Assembly: GCA_026225945.1 (NCBI GenBank)
Contig: JAMJFZ010001133.1
Span: 12,910,001 to 12,974,000 of the forward strand
Direction: 5' to 3'
DNA length: 64,000 nucleotides
Origin: Cricetomys ansorgei
Taxonomy: Eukaryota > Chordata > Mammalia > Rodentia > Nesomyidae
This document shows positions 12,245 through 24,224 of the stretch, in pieces; position 1 is the first letter of the stretch; every line of letters starts with the position of its first letter. A program made the translations under genes and the position numbers. Below the pieces are notes generated by a model that was not told where the DNA came from, searched no databases, and saw only the letters and a list, made by a program, of their open reading frames with translations.

Positions 12245-12690
12245 TGGCTGGTGTGTTAAGAGGAGGGGAGCATTTCTTCTTTTGTGAACTGTCTGTGACA
12301 GCTCTGACCATGCTGTTTATTGGAAGAATACTGAAGACTTTGGGACTTTGAGCTAGAAAAGTGTGCTTTAAGCAGGGCTTAATGGACTATACTAGTAGGA
12401 ATATACAGGACAACGATGAGAGCAATTTGAACTATGGGGGCCCAGCTCAAGAACTTTCAGACTAGAATAATATTAATAAGCAGCCTAGAGACCCTTCTTG
12501 TGATATTTTGGCAAAGAATGTGGCTGCTTTTTGCTCTTGTCCTAAAGATCTGCTCGAGGCTAAATTGAAGAGTTTTTGGCTTAATAGAATAGACACAGGA
12601 GATTTCGAGACATCTTAATATTGACTGTGCCCTGTGGTTATTAGTGGCATCATGATGTCTCTTTACAGCAGTAGAACAGTGATTAAGATA
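12245..12690 (-). mobile_element. LTR-retrotransposon-like insertion in L1 copy A
   Basis: L1 homology with copy B stops near 12245 (ctctattctgtgat) and resumes near 12690 (ggatcttgaggta). The block between resembles a dispersed rodent MaLR/ERV internal-type repeat, not L1. The frame at 12457-12831 lies mostly inside it. Family and strand are uncertain. Confidence 0.5.
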
Positions 12691-14994
12691 ACTGGTATAG
12701 GTGGATCTTGAGGTAAATAAATTCCCATCTTCATGAGGAAATGCCACACTGATTTGCATAGTGGCTATACAGCTTCGTACTCCAACCAGCAGTGGATAGG
12801 TATTTGCCTTACTCCTCATCCTCACCAGCATGAGCTTTCACTTGGTTTGTTGATCTTAGCCATTCTGAAAGGTATAAAATGAAATCTCAATGTGGTTTTG
12901 ATTTGCATTTCCCTAATAGCTAAGGATGTTCATGTCTTTAAGTTTCTCAGCCATTTGGGTTTCCTCTTTTGAGAATTCTGTTGCAATCTGTACTCCATTT
13001 TTAACTGGGCTATTTATTTTCTTGATATCTAGTTTTTTGAGTATTTATGTATTTTGGATATTAGCCCTCTATCAGATGTGTAGTTGGTAAGAATCTTTTC
13101 CCATTTGAAGGCTGCCATTTTGTCTGAAAGACAGTGTCTTTTGCTGTACAGAAGCTTCTCAGTTTCTTGAGGTCCCTTTTACTGATTGTTCATCTTAGTG
13201 CCTGGCTAATGGTATTCTGTTCAGAAAGTTTTTTCCTGAGTTCAAGGCTATTCCTTATTTTATCTTCTATCAGGTTCAGTGTATCTAGTTTTTGTTTCTG
13301 TTTTTGTTAAGGTCTTTGATCCATCTAGAGTTGAGTTTTCTGCAGGGTGATAAGTATGGGTTTATTTGGATTTTTCTACATACAACCATCCAATTTGACC
13401 AGCACCATTTGTTGAAGATACTGTCTTTTTTATTGTGTGTATTTCTGAATTCTTGATTAAAAAAAAATCAAATGTGTGGATTTATATCTGAGTCTTCGAT
13501 TCGATTCCATTGATCAACATGGCTGTTTTTGTGCCAATACTATGCTTTTTTACTACTAAAGCTCTGTAGTACAACTTGAAATCAGGGATAGTGAGGCCTG
13601 CGGCTCCTCTTTTATTATTCGGGGTCTTTTTACGTAACGTATCTTTGTTTGTTTTTTTTGTTTTTTTTGCATTTCCATATGAAGCTGAAAATAGTCCTTT
13701 CAAGATCTGTGAAGAACTGTGTTGAAATTTTGAAGGAGACTGTATCGAATCTGTAGATTTCTTTTGATAGGATGGCCATTTTAACTATGTTAATCCTACC
13801 GATCCATGAGCATGGGAGATCTTCTGATACCTTGTTCAATTTCTTTCTTCAATGTCTTAAATTTTTTATCATAAAAGTCTTTTCCTTTCTTGGATAGAGT
13901 TACCCCAACATATTTCCTATCATTTGAGGCTACTGAGAAAGGTGTTGTTTCCCTGATTTTTCTCTCAGTCCTTTTGTCATTTGTACACAGGAAGGCTACT
14001 GATTTGTTTGTTAATTTTGTATGCAGCTGCTTTGCTGAAAGTGTTTACTACCTGTAGGAATGTCCCAGTGGGATTTTTAGGATCACTTATGTATACTCTC
14101 ACATCATCCTTCCTATTCCTATCCCCTTGATCTCCTTCAGTTGTCTTATTGCTGTAACTAACTTCAAGTACTATATTGAACAGCTATGGAGAGAGTGGAC
14201 AACCTTGCTTGTTCCTGATTTTAGTGAAAGTCCTTTGAGTTTTTCACTATTTAAGTTGATGTTGGCTATGGACTTGCTGTAAACTGCCCTTATTATGTTG
14301 AGGTGTGTCCTTTGTGTCCCTGGTTTCTCCAGGACTTTTATCATGAGGGGTGTTGAATTTTGTCAAAGGCCTTTTCTGCATCTAATGAGATGATCGTGTG
14401 AGTTTTGTCTTTCAGTTTGTTTGTATGGTGTATTCCATATGTTGAGGCATCCTTGAAGCCTACTTGCTCATGGTAGATGATCTTTTTGATGTGTTTTTGG
14501 ATTCAGTTTGCAAGTATTTTATTGAAAAGTTTTTGCATCTATGTTCATAAGGGAAGTTGGTCTGCAACTCTCTTTATTTGTTGGGTTTGAATGTGATTTG
14601 GGGTATCAGTGTAACTTGGCCTCATAAAAGAATTTGAGAAATGTTCCTTCTGTTTTCATTTTGTGTAATAATTTGAAGAGTATTGGCTATAACTCTTTTT
14701 TTTTTTTTTTAAGTCTGGTAGAATTCTGTGCTAAAACCATTTGGCCCTGGGCTTTTTTGTTTGTTTCTTATTTTGGGTTAGGAGACTTTTTATTGCTGCT
14801 TCTATTTCGATAAAGATTCTAGGTGTGTTTAAATTGCTTATCTGATCTTGATGTAACTTTGATAAGTGGTATGTATTGAGAAAATTATCCTTTTCTTTTA
14901 GATTTTCCAATTTGGTAAAGTACAGGCTTTTAAAGTATATACTTTTGATTCTCTTTTCTTCCTTGGTGTCTGTAGTTATGTCCATTTCATTTCT

Positions 14995-15164
14995 TCTTTA
15001 GTAATTTTATTTTTTATTTTATGTGCCTTGGTGTGAGGGCATCAGATCCCATGGAACTGGAGTGACAGACAGTTGTGAGCTACCATGTAGTGCTGGGAAT
15101 TGAACCGGTCCTCTGGAAGAGCAGCCAGTGCTCTTAACTACTGAGCCATCTCTCCAGCCCCCTT
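14995..15164 (-). mobile_element. B2 SINE inserted in L1 copy A, with target duplication
   Basis: Reverse B2: T-rich tail on the left, gagccatctctccagcccc at the right end. The 12-bp direct repeat catttcatttct flanks it at 14983-14994 and 15165-15176. Copy B lacks the insert at the matching point. Confidence 0.93.
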
Positions 15165-16471
15165 CATTTCATTTCTAATTTTGATAATTTCAATATTCTC
15201 TCTCTGCTTTTTAGTTAGTTTAGATAAGTTAGTTTAGATAAGATAGTTTGATCTTCTCAAATAACCAACTCTTTGTTTCATTAACTCTTTGTATTGTTTT
15301 ATTTTTTGTTTGTATCTATTTTATTGATTTCAGCCCTGAGTTTGATTATTTCTTCCTATCTACTCTTTTGGATGTGGTTTCTTCTTTTTGTTCTAGATCT
15401 TACAGGTATGATATTAAATCGCTAGTATGAAGTCTCTCCAATTTTTTTATGTAGGCGCTTGGTGCTATAAACTTGATTCTCAGAACCACCTTCATTGTGT
15501 CCCATAACTTTGGGTATGTTGTGTATTCATTTTCATTCAAGTCTAGAAAATCTTTAATTTTTTTCTTAATTTCCCTTTTGACCCATTTTTCATTCAGTAG
15601 GGAGTTATTCAGTTTCCGTGAGTCTGTAAGGTTTTCTGCTGTTTCTGTTGTTGTTGATATCCAGCTTTAACACGTTAGTCAGATGGGATGCAGGATGTTA
15701 CTTTACTTTTTTTGTATGTGTTAAGATTTGCTTTGTGTTCAAATATGCGGTCAATTTTAGAGAAAGTTCCATGTTGTAGTTTGAAGAAGATACATTCTTT
15801 TGTGTGTGGGTAAATTTTTTTTTAAGTAGCCCTTAGATTCATTTGGTTTATAACATTAGTTAGCTCTAGTCTTTATTTAGTTTTTGTCTAGATTCCTGTC
15901 TATTGGCAAGAATGTGGTGCCACTATCAGTGTGTGAGGATCAACATATGATGTAAGCTGTAGTAGTGTTTCAAGGGTGCCCTTGAGTTTGGTGCATAGAT
16001 GTTAAGAATCACATTGTCCTCTTGGTAGATTTTTCCTTTGATGAGTATGTAGTGTTGATCTCTGTCTCTTCTGATTAGTTTTGATTTGCAATCTGTTTCG
16101 TTATATTTTAAAATGGCTATAGTCCAGCTTGCTTCTTAGGTCTATTTGCTTGGAATATCTTTTTCCAGCCTTTCACCCTGAGGTAATGTCTATCTTTGAC
16201 ACTAAGGCATATTTCTTCGATGTAGCAGGAAGATGAATCCTGTTTTTATATCTATTCAGTTTGTCTGTGACTTCTTAATGAGGAATCGAGAGATATCAAT
16301 ATGCAGTGTTTGTTGATTCCTGTTATTTTGTTGTTGTTGCTATTGTGGGTTTTATTGGTGTGTGTGTGTGTGGTTAATGTCTTTTGCTTGGTACTTTCCT
16401 TGTAGGGCTGGGTTTATAGATAGATATTGCTTAAATTTGGTTTTATCATGGAATGTCTTATTTTCTCCATC

Positions 16472-16969
16472 TGTATTAGTCAGGGTTCTTTAGAGTAGCA
16501 GAACTTATAGAACTTATAGGACAAAAATAGAATATACACACACACATATATTGTAGATTATTAGAACAATTTACAGGCTGTCATCCAGATAATCCAACAG
16601 TGGCTGGCTATAAATCAAAGTCCAAGAATCCAGAAGTTGCTCAGTCCACAACGCTGGATGTCTTAGCTGGTCTTCAATATATGCTAGAATCCTGAAGAAG
16701 AACTCCTATGCCAGGAAAAGAATGGACTTTCTAACAAGGTAAAAGCAAGCATGCAAAGAGCAAAAGCTTCCTTCTTCCATGTATTTATATAAGCTTCCAG
16801 AAGAAGGTGTGTCCCAGATGAAAGGTGTGTCTTCCCGCCTCAAGATCTAGATTAGAAGAGAGTCTTTCTACTTCAGATTAAACAAAAATCCCTTACAGGT
16901 GTGCTTTGCATTTTTGGATTTTATTTATTTCCAGATGTAGTCATGTTGGTACCAAGAATAGCCATCACT
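16472..16969 (+). mobile_element. Dispersed LTR-like rodent repeat inserted in L1 copy A
   Basis: Begins tgtattagtcagggttct and ends near agccatcact, about 497 bp, flanked by a duplicated tccatct (16466-16472 and 16970-16976). Copy B reads straight through the uninterrupted target. The same family occurs at 34046-34420. The family is common in rodents but I do not name it with confidence. Confidence 0.75.
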
Positions 16970-18119
16970 TCCATCTATTGTAATTAGAAGTTTTGCTGTG
17001 TATAGTATTTTGGGCTGAAATTTACGGTCTCTTAAAATCTGTAGCATGTCTTTCCAGGTCCTTCTGCCCTTTACAGTCTCCACTGAGAAACTGCGAATTA
17101 TTCTAACAGTTCTGCCTTTATTTGTTACTTGATCTTTTTCTCTTAAAGTTTTTAATATTCTTTCTTTATTCTGGTTTGCTGTTTGATTGTCATGTGCTTA
17201 GTGGGATTTCTTTTCTGGTCCAGTCTATTTGATGTTCTGAATGTTTCTTATACCTTGATAGGCATTTCCTTTGGGTTAGGGGAATTTTCTTCTTTGATAT
17301 TGCTGAAAATGTTTTCTGTACCTTTGACCTGGGTTTCTTCTCTTTCCTCTATTCCTATTGTTCTTAGATTTTGTCTTTTCATAGTGTCTCAGATTTCTTG
17401 GATGTTTTGTGCCAATAATTTTTTGTTTTTTACGTTCAGCATTTACTTTGACCACGGTATCTATTTCTTCTACTATGTCTTCAGTGCTAGAGATTTTCTC
17501 TTCTGTCTCTGTTGGAGAGGTTTGCCTTAGGTTCCTGTTTGAGTTCCTACATTTTCCATTTCCAGATTTCCCTCAGTTTGGTTTTCTTCATTGATTCTAT
17601 TTTAACTTTCAGGTCTTAAATGGTTTTATTCATTTACTTCCCCTGTTTGATTGTGTTCTCATAGATTTCTTCAAGGAACTCATTTAATTCCTCTTAAGGG
17701 CCTCTATCATATCAATAAAGGCTACTATAAGATCTTCGTCTTGTGCTTCATCTATGCTGTAATAACCAGGGCCTGCTATGGTATAGTTGCTGAGCTCAAG
17801 TGGTAACATATTGTCCTTACTGCCACTGTGTTTTACATTGGTGTTTAGGCAAATGGGTTTTAGAAGACTAATTAATTATGGGTGCTGATATCTTGGAGGT
17901 TTTTTGTTTGCTTGCTTGCTTGCTTGCTTGATTTTGGTTTTTCTGGGGGGGGTTCTTTTGTAATGCTTTGGTGGGTGTTTTGTAACTAGTTTCTGTTATC
18001 TTTGTGGTTCTTACTATGTTGCAGTGTCTGTGTGTTGCTTGGTAGAAAATTCTTTTGGGATCTTGACAGGTGTTGCCACTGGGGGTTCTGGGTAAAATGT
18101 GTTTCTAGGCATTGGGAGC

Positions 18120-18590
18120 TGACACTTAGAAATGCAGATGGGCTAGGGGGACGCTGAGTGGTCCACAGGAGAGAGAAAGTAGGGTATTCCTAGATCTGCT
18201 TAGTCTACTAGTAATGGGGGCAATGAGTGAGGAGAAGCCACCACAGGTAGTTGCTACAGAGCTGGGAGTGAGATTTTGGGATTGGATACGGCAGAGAAGA
18301 GAGAGAGTGGAAATCTGCTGGCTTGGCTAGAGGGTTCCTAGAAAATTCCTGCTGGTGTTAGGGGCTAGGATAACAGGATGAGTCAGGTGGGAGGTGGGAG
18401 GAGATCTATGTGATCAGCCGGGGATGAGGGTAGAAAGGAGAGAGAGAGGCTGCAGCAGGTGGTTTGCTACAGAGCTGTGCATCAGTCTGGGGAACTGGAT
18501 TTGGAGGAGAGGAGGGCAAGATGAAGATCTGCAGTTAGGCTACCCACTTCCCTGGCCAGAGCGCCCTGTGGGTTCCCAGTGAATGCCTGC
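18120..18590 (-). repeat. L1 5' UTR monomers (two tandem copies)
   Basis: Two related blocks share wording: gctacagagctg occurs at about 18254 and 18469, and a GAGAGAG-rich start precedes each. The spacing of about 215 bp fits the monomeric promoter repeats of rodent L1 5' UTRs. Copy B has one comparable block (about 53260-53390). Confidence 0.55.
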
Positions 18591-18713
18591 TGCACTGGAG
18601 GCTGAGATAAAGCAATTTGTAGGGAGAAGGAAGTTTGGAATGAAAGATCTGTCTGACTGTTCAATTTTAGGTGTGAAGACTGTCAATTTTACTGAATAAA
18701 ATATTCAGGGACC

Positions 18714-18835
18714 TGGGAGTGGTGTTGCACACCTTTAATCCTAGTGATAGAGAAGCAGAAGCAGGCAGAATTCTGTGAGTTCAAGGCCAGCTTGAGCTAC
18801 ATAGTGAGATCCTGTCTCAGAAACAGGGAGGGGAA
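18714..18835 (+). mobile_element. B1 SINE
   Basis: Diverged B1 body ending gatcctgtctcagaaac. Confidence 0.8.
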
Positions 18836-19088
18836 TATTCAGGGGAAATATCTTTCAAAGTCCTGAAACACAAGAACAGGCACAGCTTTAGAAAAATGTC
18901 ACACTACTTAAGATGAAAGTTGGAACATGAATGAGCAGGAGCTTAGCTAGATACAGAGGGAAATGGAAAGTCTAAGATGTAACACTGGAGCATAATGGCA
19001 AATGTGTAACCAACATCTTCAGAGAAAGAAAATCTAGGTATGCAGGGAACACTCTTCCAGAAGCCAAGAAATAAAAAGTCTCCTAGAG
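18836..19088. other. No gene or clear repeat seen
   Basis: A-rich unassigned spacer between two B1 elements. Confidence 0.5.
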
Positions 19089-19235
19089 GCCAGGCGGTGG
19101 TGCCACACGCCTTTAATCCCAGCACTCAGGAGGCAGAGGCAGGTGGATCTCTTGTGAGTTCAAGGCCAGCCTGGTCTACAGAGTGAGTTCCAGGACAGCC
19201 AGAGTTACAACAGAGAAGCCCTGTCTCAAAATAAT
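19089..19235 (+). mobile_element. B1 SINE, little diverged
   Basis: Full B1 with gcctttaatcccagcactc and an end reading gagttacaacagagaagccc. This variant end is shared with the B1s at 45744 and 62488, suggesting one young subfamily. Confidence 0.93.
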
Positions 19236-19774
19236 CTGCTAGAATTATGCATTAATTATCAAGGGAAACATGAGAATGTGAAGACAGAATATGAAGGATG
19301 ATGAGAACGTAAAGGAAGACAGGTTTTAATAAAATTAGAATTGTAAAAAAAGAGGAAGCATATTTTTCAGTATGCAAGAGTTAATGCTTGGTTAAGTAAA
19401 GGCATCAGGCATAGACTACATTTAAGATGCAAAATGGTTAGTCTAAAAGACTGGTCAATATACTTAAACTTTATTTAAGTTATATTTAAGTTTATTTAAA
19501 CTTATATTTAAGGCCTAGAAATTTATTCATGTGGTTGTAGATTCTGATTGCATTAAGGCAAAAGTGAAGTGGTAATTCGGGCCAGTACCCGTCAACGAGG
19601 ACAGAAGCTCAGTCAGCAGAGTAGATGCACACCGGAATGAGGCATCAGTGTGAAAGACTGGGCAAGGTCTGAGTCCAGGGAGCAGACGAAATGAGCAAGT
19701 CTGCAAGAAGAGAAGAAGCTGGGCATGGTAGCCTACAGCTGCGATTCTCCTCCCACCAAAAAAAGAGTGACTGG
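19236..19774. other. No gene seen; AT-rich with self-complementary patch
   Basis: Near 19460-19515 the motif tttaagttatatttaag and its complement alternate, giving an imperfect inverted repeat. Nothing else recognised. Confidence 0.5.
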
Positions 19775-19985
19775 TGGGGCTGAAGTTATGGCTCAGGGGT
19801 TAAGAGCATTTTCTCTCTTGCAGAGCACCCCGATTCAGTGCCCAGCACCTACATGGTTGCTTACAACAGTCTGTAACTCCAGTTCCAGAGGATCCTGTCT
19901 TCTTCTTGTCTCTTTGGGCATCAGACACGTGATACACAGACATGTATGCAAGCAGCACACACATACATATAAAAAAAGTACTTTT
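19775..19985 (+). mobile_element. B2/B3-type SINE
   Basis: tRNA-derived head (atggctcaggggttaagagc), typical body, CA-rich and A-rich tail. Confidence 0.85.
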
Positions 19986-20849
19986 AAAAAAAGCAAAGGA
20001 GAGGGCGAGGGAGGGAGACAGTGAGTGCAAAGAGATGGGGCAGGTGGACAGTTGAATAATTTTATGGAAAGTGTTAAAAACAGTGGTTGTGAGAACACAG
20101 AGATAATTCAGCCATAGAAATCAAGAGATCCATTCTCCCCTGTAATCGGGGTGGAATACACAGGAAGATGAAGCATGGAGCAGGAAGGGCAGCGGAGATA
20201 CGAGAGGATGAGGGGAGCTCCCTGTTGAAGTTTCCAGGAACTCCCGGATGGACCAGAGAACTGACTCTTCTGCTCAGGGTGGAGACATGATAAGATTGGA
20301 AGCGGAAAGCAAAGAAAATCTACAACAGCTGCTCTGAGGAATTGGAAAAGAATTTAACAAGCGATGGATAAAGAAAAGACTGACAAGCAGCATTTGGAGC
20401 CCAAACAACACGAAAAGCATAAACTTGCAGTGGACCAAGTCTGTGGTCTCCTGAGTTTCCATGACAGCAAACAGGCTCCATTATCTAATCACCTCATCAT
20501 CTTTCCCTTGATACAGACATTCTTTTTCCGTTTTTCCAGTCCACTTTTGAATTCATCCAGAAATTTATTACGAATCCACATTGTTTGATAAAAATCTATG
20601 TGGCATAGTACAAGAAAGATAAAATCATATTTTACCCAATCTATTTTATCTTTGTGTCATAATGTCATACTAGTAATTTATCAAACATTGTCTGTTCAAG
20701 TAAAATGATTTGAAAATATGCTTACACAATTATCAAAATAAATTTTAAAAAGCCCTCCCAATTGCTGAATTTAATTGATTTCCATGCCAAGTTAAATCGA
20801 ATGTCTCATCTGTTTCTGGAATCCTGTGCAATAAGAACAGTTTCTATAT
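19986..20849. other. No gene or clear repeat seen
   Basis: Unassigned. Frames at 20274-20462 and 20364-20588 lack recognisable features. Confidence 0.5.
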
Positions 20850-20985
20850 CCTGAGCTGGGTGTGGAGGCTCATACACTTGAGAGGATGATTTGAGATGAT
20901 TGTCACACGGTCCAGGCCAGCCTGGGATACCCATCAGGCCAGCCTGGGCTACACAGTGGGTTCCAGGCCAACCTGAGCTACTAAA
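20850..20985 (+). mobile_element. Variant B1 SINE
   Basis: B1-like, with the phrase ggccagcctggg repeated in its second half. Diverged. Confidence 0.6.
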
Positions 20986-21974
20986 ACACCAAAATGAAAA
21001 AAACAATGAAAAGGACAATTTTGACATCTTTAAATGCTAAGAGGGGAACATCAAAGGAAGAGTATGAATAACACATGCAATTCAGTTTCAGCATGCTATG
21101 TCCAGTAATTTCAGTGAAACACATCTAGTCTCTGCATCTAGGTACTTTGCGTGGCTGCTTTTACACTACACAGGCATGGGGTAGTTAGTTGTAGCAAGGA
21201 CTGTACGGCTCATGGAGCCTAACTAACTAGCTGCCCTATAAATAAAGTTTGCAGCCCCAGTATTTGCTGTGTCTCTGCTTGACACAAAGTGCTGAGGGAA
21301 GCGATTGGGAAACAGAGGGACAAGTCCACCCTATGGGAGACTATGTTTCTTAATGGTGTTAAGCTAATAGTGTTAGAAAGTTAATATATTTCTGATTAAT
21401 GCCTCATAAAAACAGACCCTCACAACATTATGTCCCTCTTGTTTATGAAGAGAAAACTGAGATTTTGAGTGTACAAATGGCCCATGCACTACTGCATACA
21501 CAGTGAAGGAGTTAGCTCCAAAGTCTTCTAAAATAGGTCCACTGCACTAAAGGGATAGTTAACTTTAATCACGGGTCTGTGTGAGCACTCAGGTAATAAG
21601 GTGACTCACAGAAGAGTTTGTTTCGAATTACAGTTTCAATGGGTTAGAGTCCATCATGATGGGCAGACTATGGTGCAGGAACAGGAAAGTGAATGCTCAC
21701 ATCTTTAAATGCAAACACAAAGCGAAGAAAGTGAAAGAAGTGTAGGGAGGATTTCAGCTCTGAAAGCTTGGAGGAAATGACTTCTTCCTCCGGTAAGGTT
21801 ATGTCTTTTAAACCTCCCCCAAACTGAGCCACCAACTAGGAATTAAGTATTCAAATATGTGAGCCCATGGGGGATATTTTCACTCAAAGCACACCCTGCC
21901 ATTGCAGAGTGGCAGGGCAGGTGGAAGGAGGGCACTGGGACCCTTACTGTGGGTAGAGCTGCTAAGGACCTGTG
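20986..21974. other. No gene or clear repeat seen
   Basis: Unassigned sequence. Confidence 0.5.
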
Positions 21975-22065
21975 TGGGCTGGGGGCAGCTCAGAGCACTG
22001 CACTTGCCCAGCAAGCAAGAGGCCCTAGCTTCAATCCCCAACACTTAAGTTAAAAAAAAAAGGAA
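21975..22065 (+). mobile_element. ID-like SINE
   Basis: ggctgggggcagctcagagc, then gcccagcaagcaagaggccc and ttcaatccccaacactt, followed by an A-rich tail. Old by its mismatches. Confidence 0.7.
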
Positions 22066-22244
22066 AGAAAGTGAAAGGATAAGATATTTGAGATTCTTAG
22101 AAGGTACACAGTTCTCACCACATGGAAAATTATGCATATGAATCAACACATATGTTAGTTTGCTCAACTGATCATTCCGTAACATAGCGTATTTCAAAAG
22201 GTCATGCTGTGCACTGTAAATATATACAACCTTGTCAATTTTGA

Positions 22245-22445
22245 AAATTAATTTTAAAGACTTATTTTATTTTTACTTATATGTACATGAGTCTCTGTAA
22301 GTTATGTGTGTATTGGAGCAAACAGAGGCCAGAAGAGGATGCCAGATCCCCTGAAGCTGGAGTTATAGGCAGTTGTGAGCAGGAAATTTTAAATTCAAAT
22401 CCTTTGGAAGAGCAGCAAGCACTCTTAACCACTGAGCCTCTCTTG
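22245..22445 (-). mobile_element. B2/B3-type SINE
   Basis: Reverse head near ccactgagcctctcttgag; body with gccagatcccctgaagctgg. Diverged. Confidence 0.75.
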
Positions 22446-22519
22446 AGCTTGAAAATTAATATTTGTTTCTTCTCTTTCTTTTTAAAGCAAACAAACAAAA
22501 CAAACAACTAAAAAGACCA

Positions 22520-22635
22520 AAAAACAAAACAGCCTTGCTTTTCATGGCCCAGTCTGGCCTCAAATCAGGATCCTCCTGCCTCAGACTCCCAATGCTAGAA
22601 TTACAGGTGTGCACTACCACAGCCACTTGTAATTG
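22520..22635 (-). mobile_element. B1-type monomer
   Basis: Reverse 7SL-like wording (atcctcctgcctcagactcc, ttacaggtgtgcactaccac). Old proto-B1 or RSINE half. Confidence 0.55.
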
Positions 22636-22699
22636 ATTAACTTTAAAACAAAATAATAAAAGGGTATATAATAAACAATTATTAGAAAAGACAAAGTAT

Positions 22700-22825
22700 A
22701 AAGTCAGACATAACGGCACATGGTTATAATTCCAGCACTCAGGATGTGAAAGTAGGAATGTGATCTCTTGTCCAACCTGGAATTCACAATGAGGTCAAGT
22801 CTCAAAACACAAAAATAAAAACCCA
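22700..22825 (+). mobile_element. Diverged B1 SINE
   Basis: ataattccagcactcagg and gaggtcaagtctcaaaac mark a degraded B1. Confidence 0.6.
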
Positions 22826-22924
22826 GAAGGAAATGTGGTAAGTGTGGTCAAAGGAAAAAAAAATTGTTACACTGATCTACTTCAGAAAAGGTGATAGTCC
22901 ATTGAAGGTATTGCAATAGACAGG

Positions 22925-23194
22925 AAGCGTGCTCTGGGCATGATGTAATACTTACTGACACAAGAGTGTGCTCTGGGCATGATGTAACAGTTACTTACAC
23001 AGGAGTGTGCTCTGGGCATGATGTAATAGTTACTTACACAGGAGTGTGCTCTGGGCATGATGTAATAGTTACTGACACAGGAGTGTGCTCTGGGCATGAT
23101 GTAATAGTTACTGACACAGGAGTGTGCTCTGGGCGTGGTCTATTACTTACTGACACAGGAGTGTGCTCTGGGCATGGTGTAATAGTTACTTACT
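22925..23194. repeat. 39-bp minisatellite, about 7 units
   Basis: Head-to-tail 39-bp units beginning at 22925, 22964, 23003, 23042, 23081, 23120 and 23159 (the last partial). Each unit starts with gagtgtgctctgggc (agcgtgctctgggc in the first). Units 3 to 5 differ at one or two sites; the sixth is the most diverged. Because 39 is a multiple of three, the repeat keeps 13-residue periodic frames open on both strands. These are a by-product, not genes. Confidence 0.96.
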
Positions 23195-23475
23195 TTTCTC
23201 TTTGCTGTTGCAAAATATCTGACAAAGATACCTAGAAAAGAAGCGCTTAGTAGGGCTCACAGACTGTCCATCTAGGGATGTGTGGCCTGGTGGCATGCAG
23301 TCAGGAAGTAGAGAGAGTGAAAGCTAATGCTCAGCCTGAGTTCTTATTTCTCTCATGTATGGAAGGAACCATCTCAATCAATCTAATCTAGAAACTTCCT
23401 CACTGACATGCTGGAGGTTTATTCCTATGGTGAGACTTAATCCCTATGACAACTTAACATTAGTCACCACAAACA
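23195..23475 (-). mobile_element. MaLR-class LTR fragment
   Basis: Starts gctgttgcaaaatatctgac, like the reverse end of rodent MaLR LTRs, and ends near the cttaacattagtcaccac region. Diverged. It directly abuts the minisatellite. Confidence 0.5.
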
Positions 23476-23738
23476 CGTAATACTTAACAAGCCATAAGGA
23501 AAATGGCTGGTGTTTTTTAAGGTCATTTAACAGAATATGACACTTCTCATCCCTCAAAACCATTCTGCAAGCACAGTTCATTTCCAGAATTATAAAAGGT
23601 CTGGAGGGACGAGTCACCACTCCATTCTACCCCAAACCCAAGCGATCACTGGACCCGTAACATTTTCCTAGCACCAAGAGCCAGCCTGGAGTCTCCTCAG
23701 TTTCCGTAGCAGCATAACTAAAGTTGGAGCCTATGTGA

Positions 23739-23955
23739 CACGGCTGAAGAGATGGCTCAGTGGGTAAACACGCATACTGCTCTTGCGGAGGGCCGGAGTC
23801 CAGTTCCCAGCACCCACATCACGTGACTCACAGCTCCCTGTAACTTTAGTTCTGGGGGATCTGACCGTTCTGTCATCTGCAGGCACCTGGACTCACATGC
23901 ACAGACCCACACGTAGACACATAATTGAAAATAATAACAGTAAAACTTCATTAAA
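23739..23955 (+). mobile_element. B2/B3-type SINE
   Basis: Head aagagatggctcagtgggta, body gttcccagcacccacat, A-rich tail. Confidence 0.85.
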
Positions 23956-24224
23956 GCCTATGTAATCTGGACATTTAGGAAACTAAGCCATTAACAGCAT
24001 ATATAAGTCAGTAAAATTTACAGAGAAAAATTCGTGCTGCTGAGTTCAGTTTCTCAGGAAATGTACCAATTCTGAGAACAGTTTCATGGACACTCATTTG
24101 TGCTATGTGTCACATGCTTACATTTATGTTGTTTTTTAAGATAAAATTAGGTATTCATTCATCTTAATTTGCCGAAGCCACCCTTAGAACATATTGTTTT
24201 GCCTGGGCTAACAGTCATCTGGAT

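Larger units (their letters stand above)
11740..18670 (-). mobile_element. L1 copy A, nearly full length, degraded
   Basis: On the minus strand, in order: a monomeric G-rich 5' UTR (about 18670-17870), ORF1 remnant (about 17870-16980), ORF2 remnant (about 16980-11960) and a poorly preserved 3' end. ORF2 survives only as short frames. 14985-14731 gives the region leading into the reverse transcriptase, with a KLENLKEKDNFL stretch. 13839-13482 gives the more C-terminal stretch with INIVKMAILSKEIYRF and TIPDFKLYY. Many stops and frameshifts are present, so the element is dead. It carries later insertions at 12245-12690, 14995-15164 and 16472-16969. The segment 13311-14620 is almost identical to copy B. 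Confidence 0.88.

Noticed and set aside
12457..12831. 124-codon minus-strand frame in L1 copy A
   Set aside because: Spans the boundary between an inserted LTR-like repeat and L1 ORF2, so it is a chance fusion.
17183..17530. Hydrophobic 115-codon plus-strand frame, and similar ones at 52248-52888
   Set aside because: These are antisense readings of L1 ORF1; the T-rich antisense strand encodes Phe/Leu/Ser-rich nonsense that mimics membrane proteins.
22882..23235. Repetitive 13-residue-period proteins on both strands, and a first impression of a CRISPR-like array
   Set aside because: The 39-bp units are head to tail with no unique spacers, which defines a minisatellite. Open frames follow from the period being a multiple of three. 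CRISPR arrays do not occur in rodent nuclear DNA.
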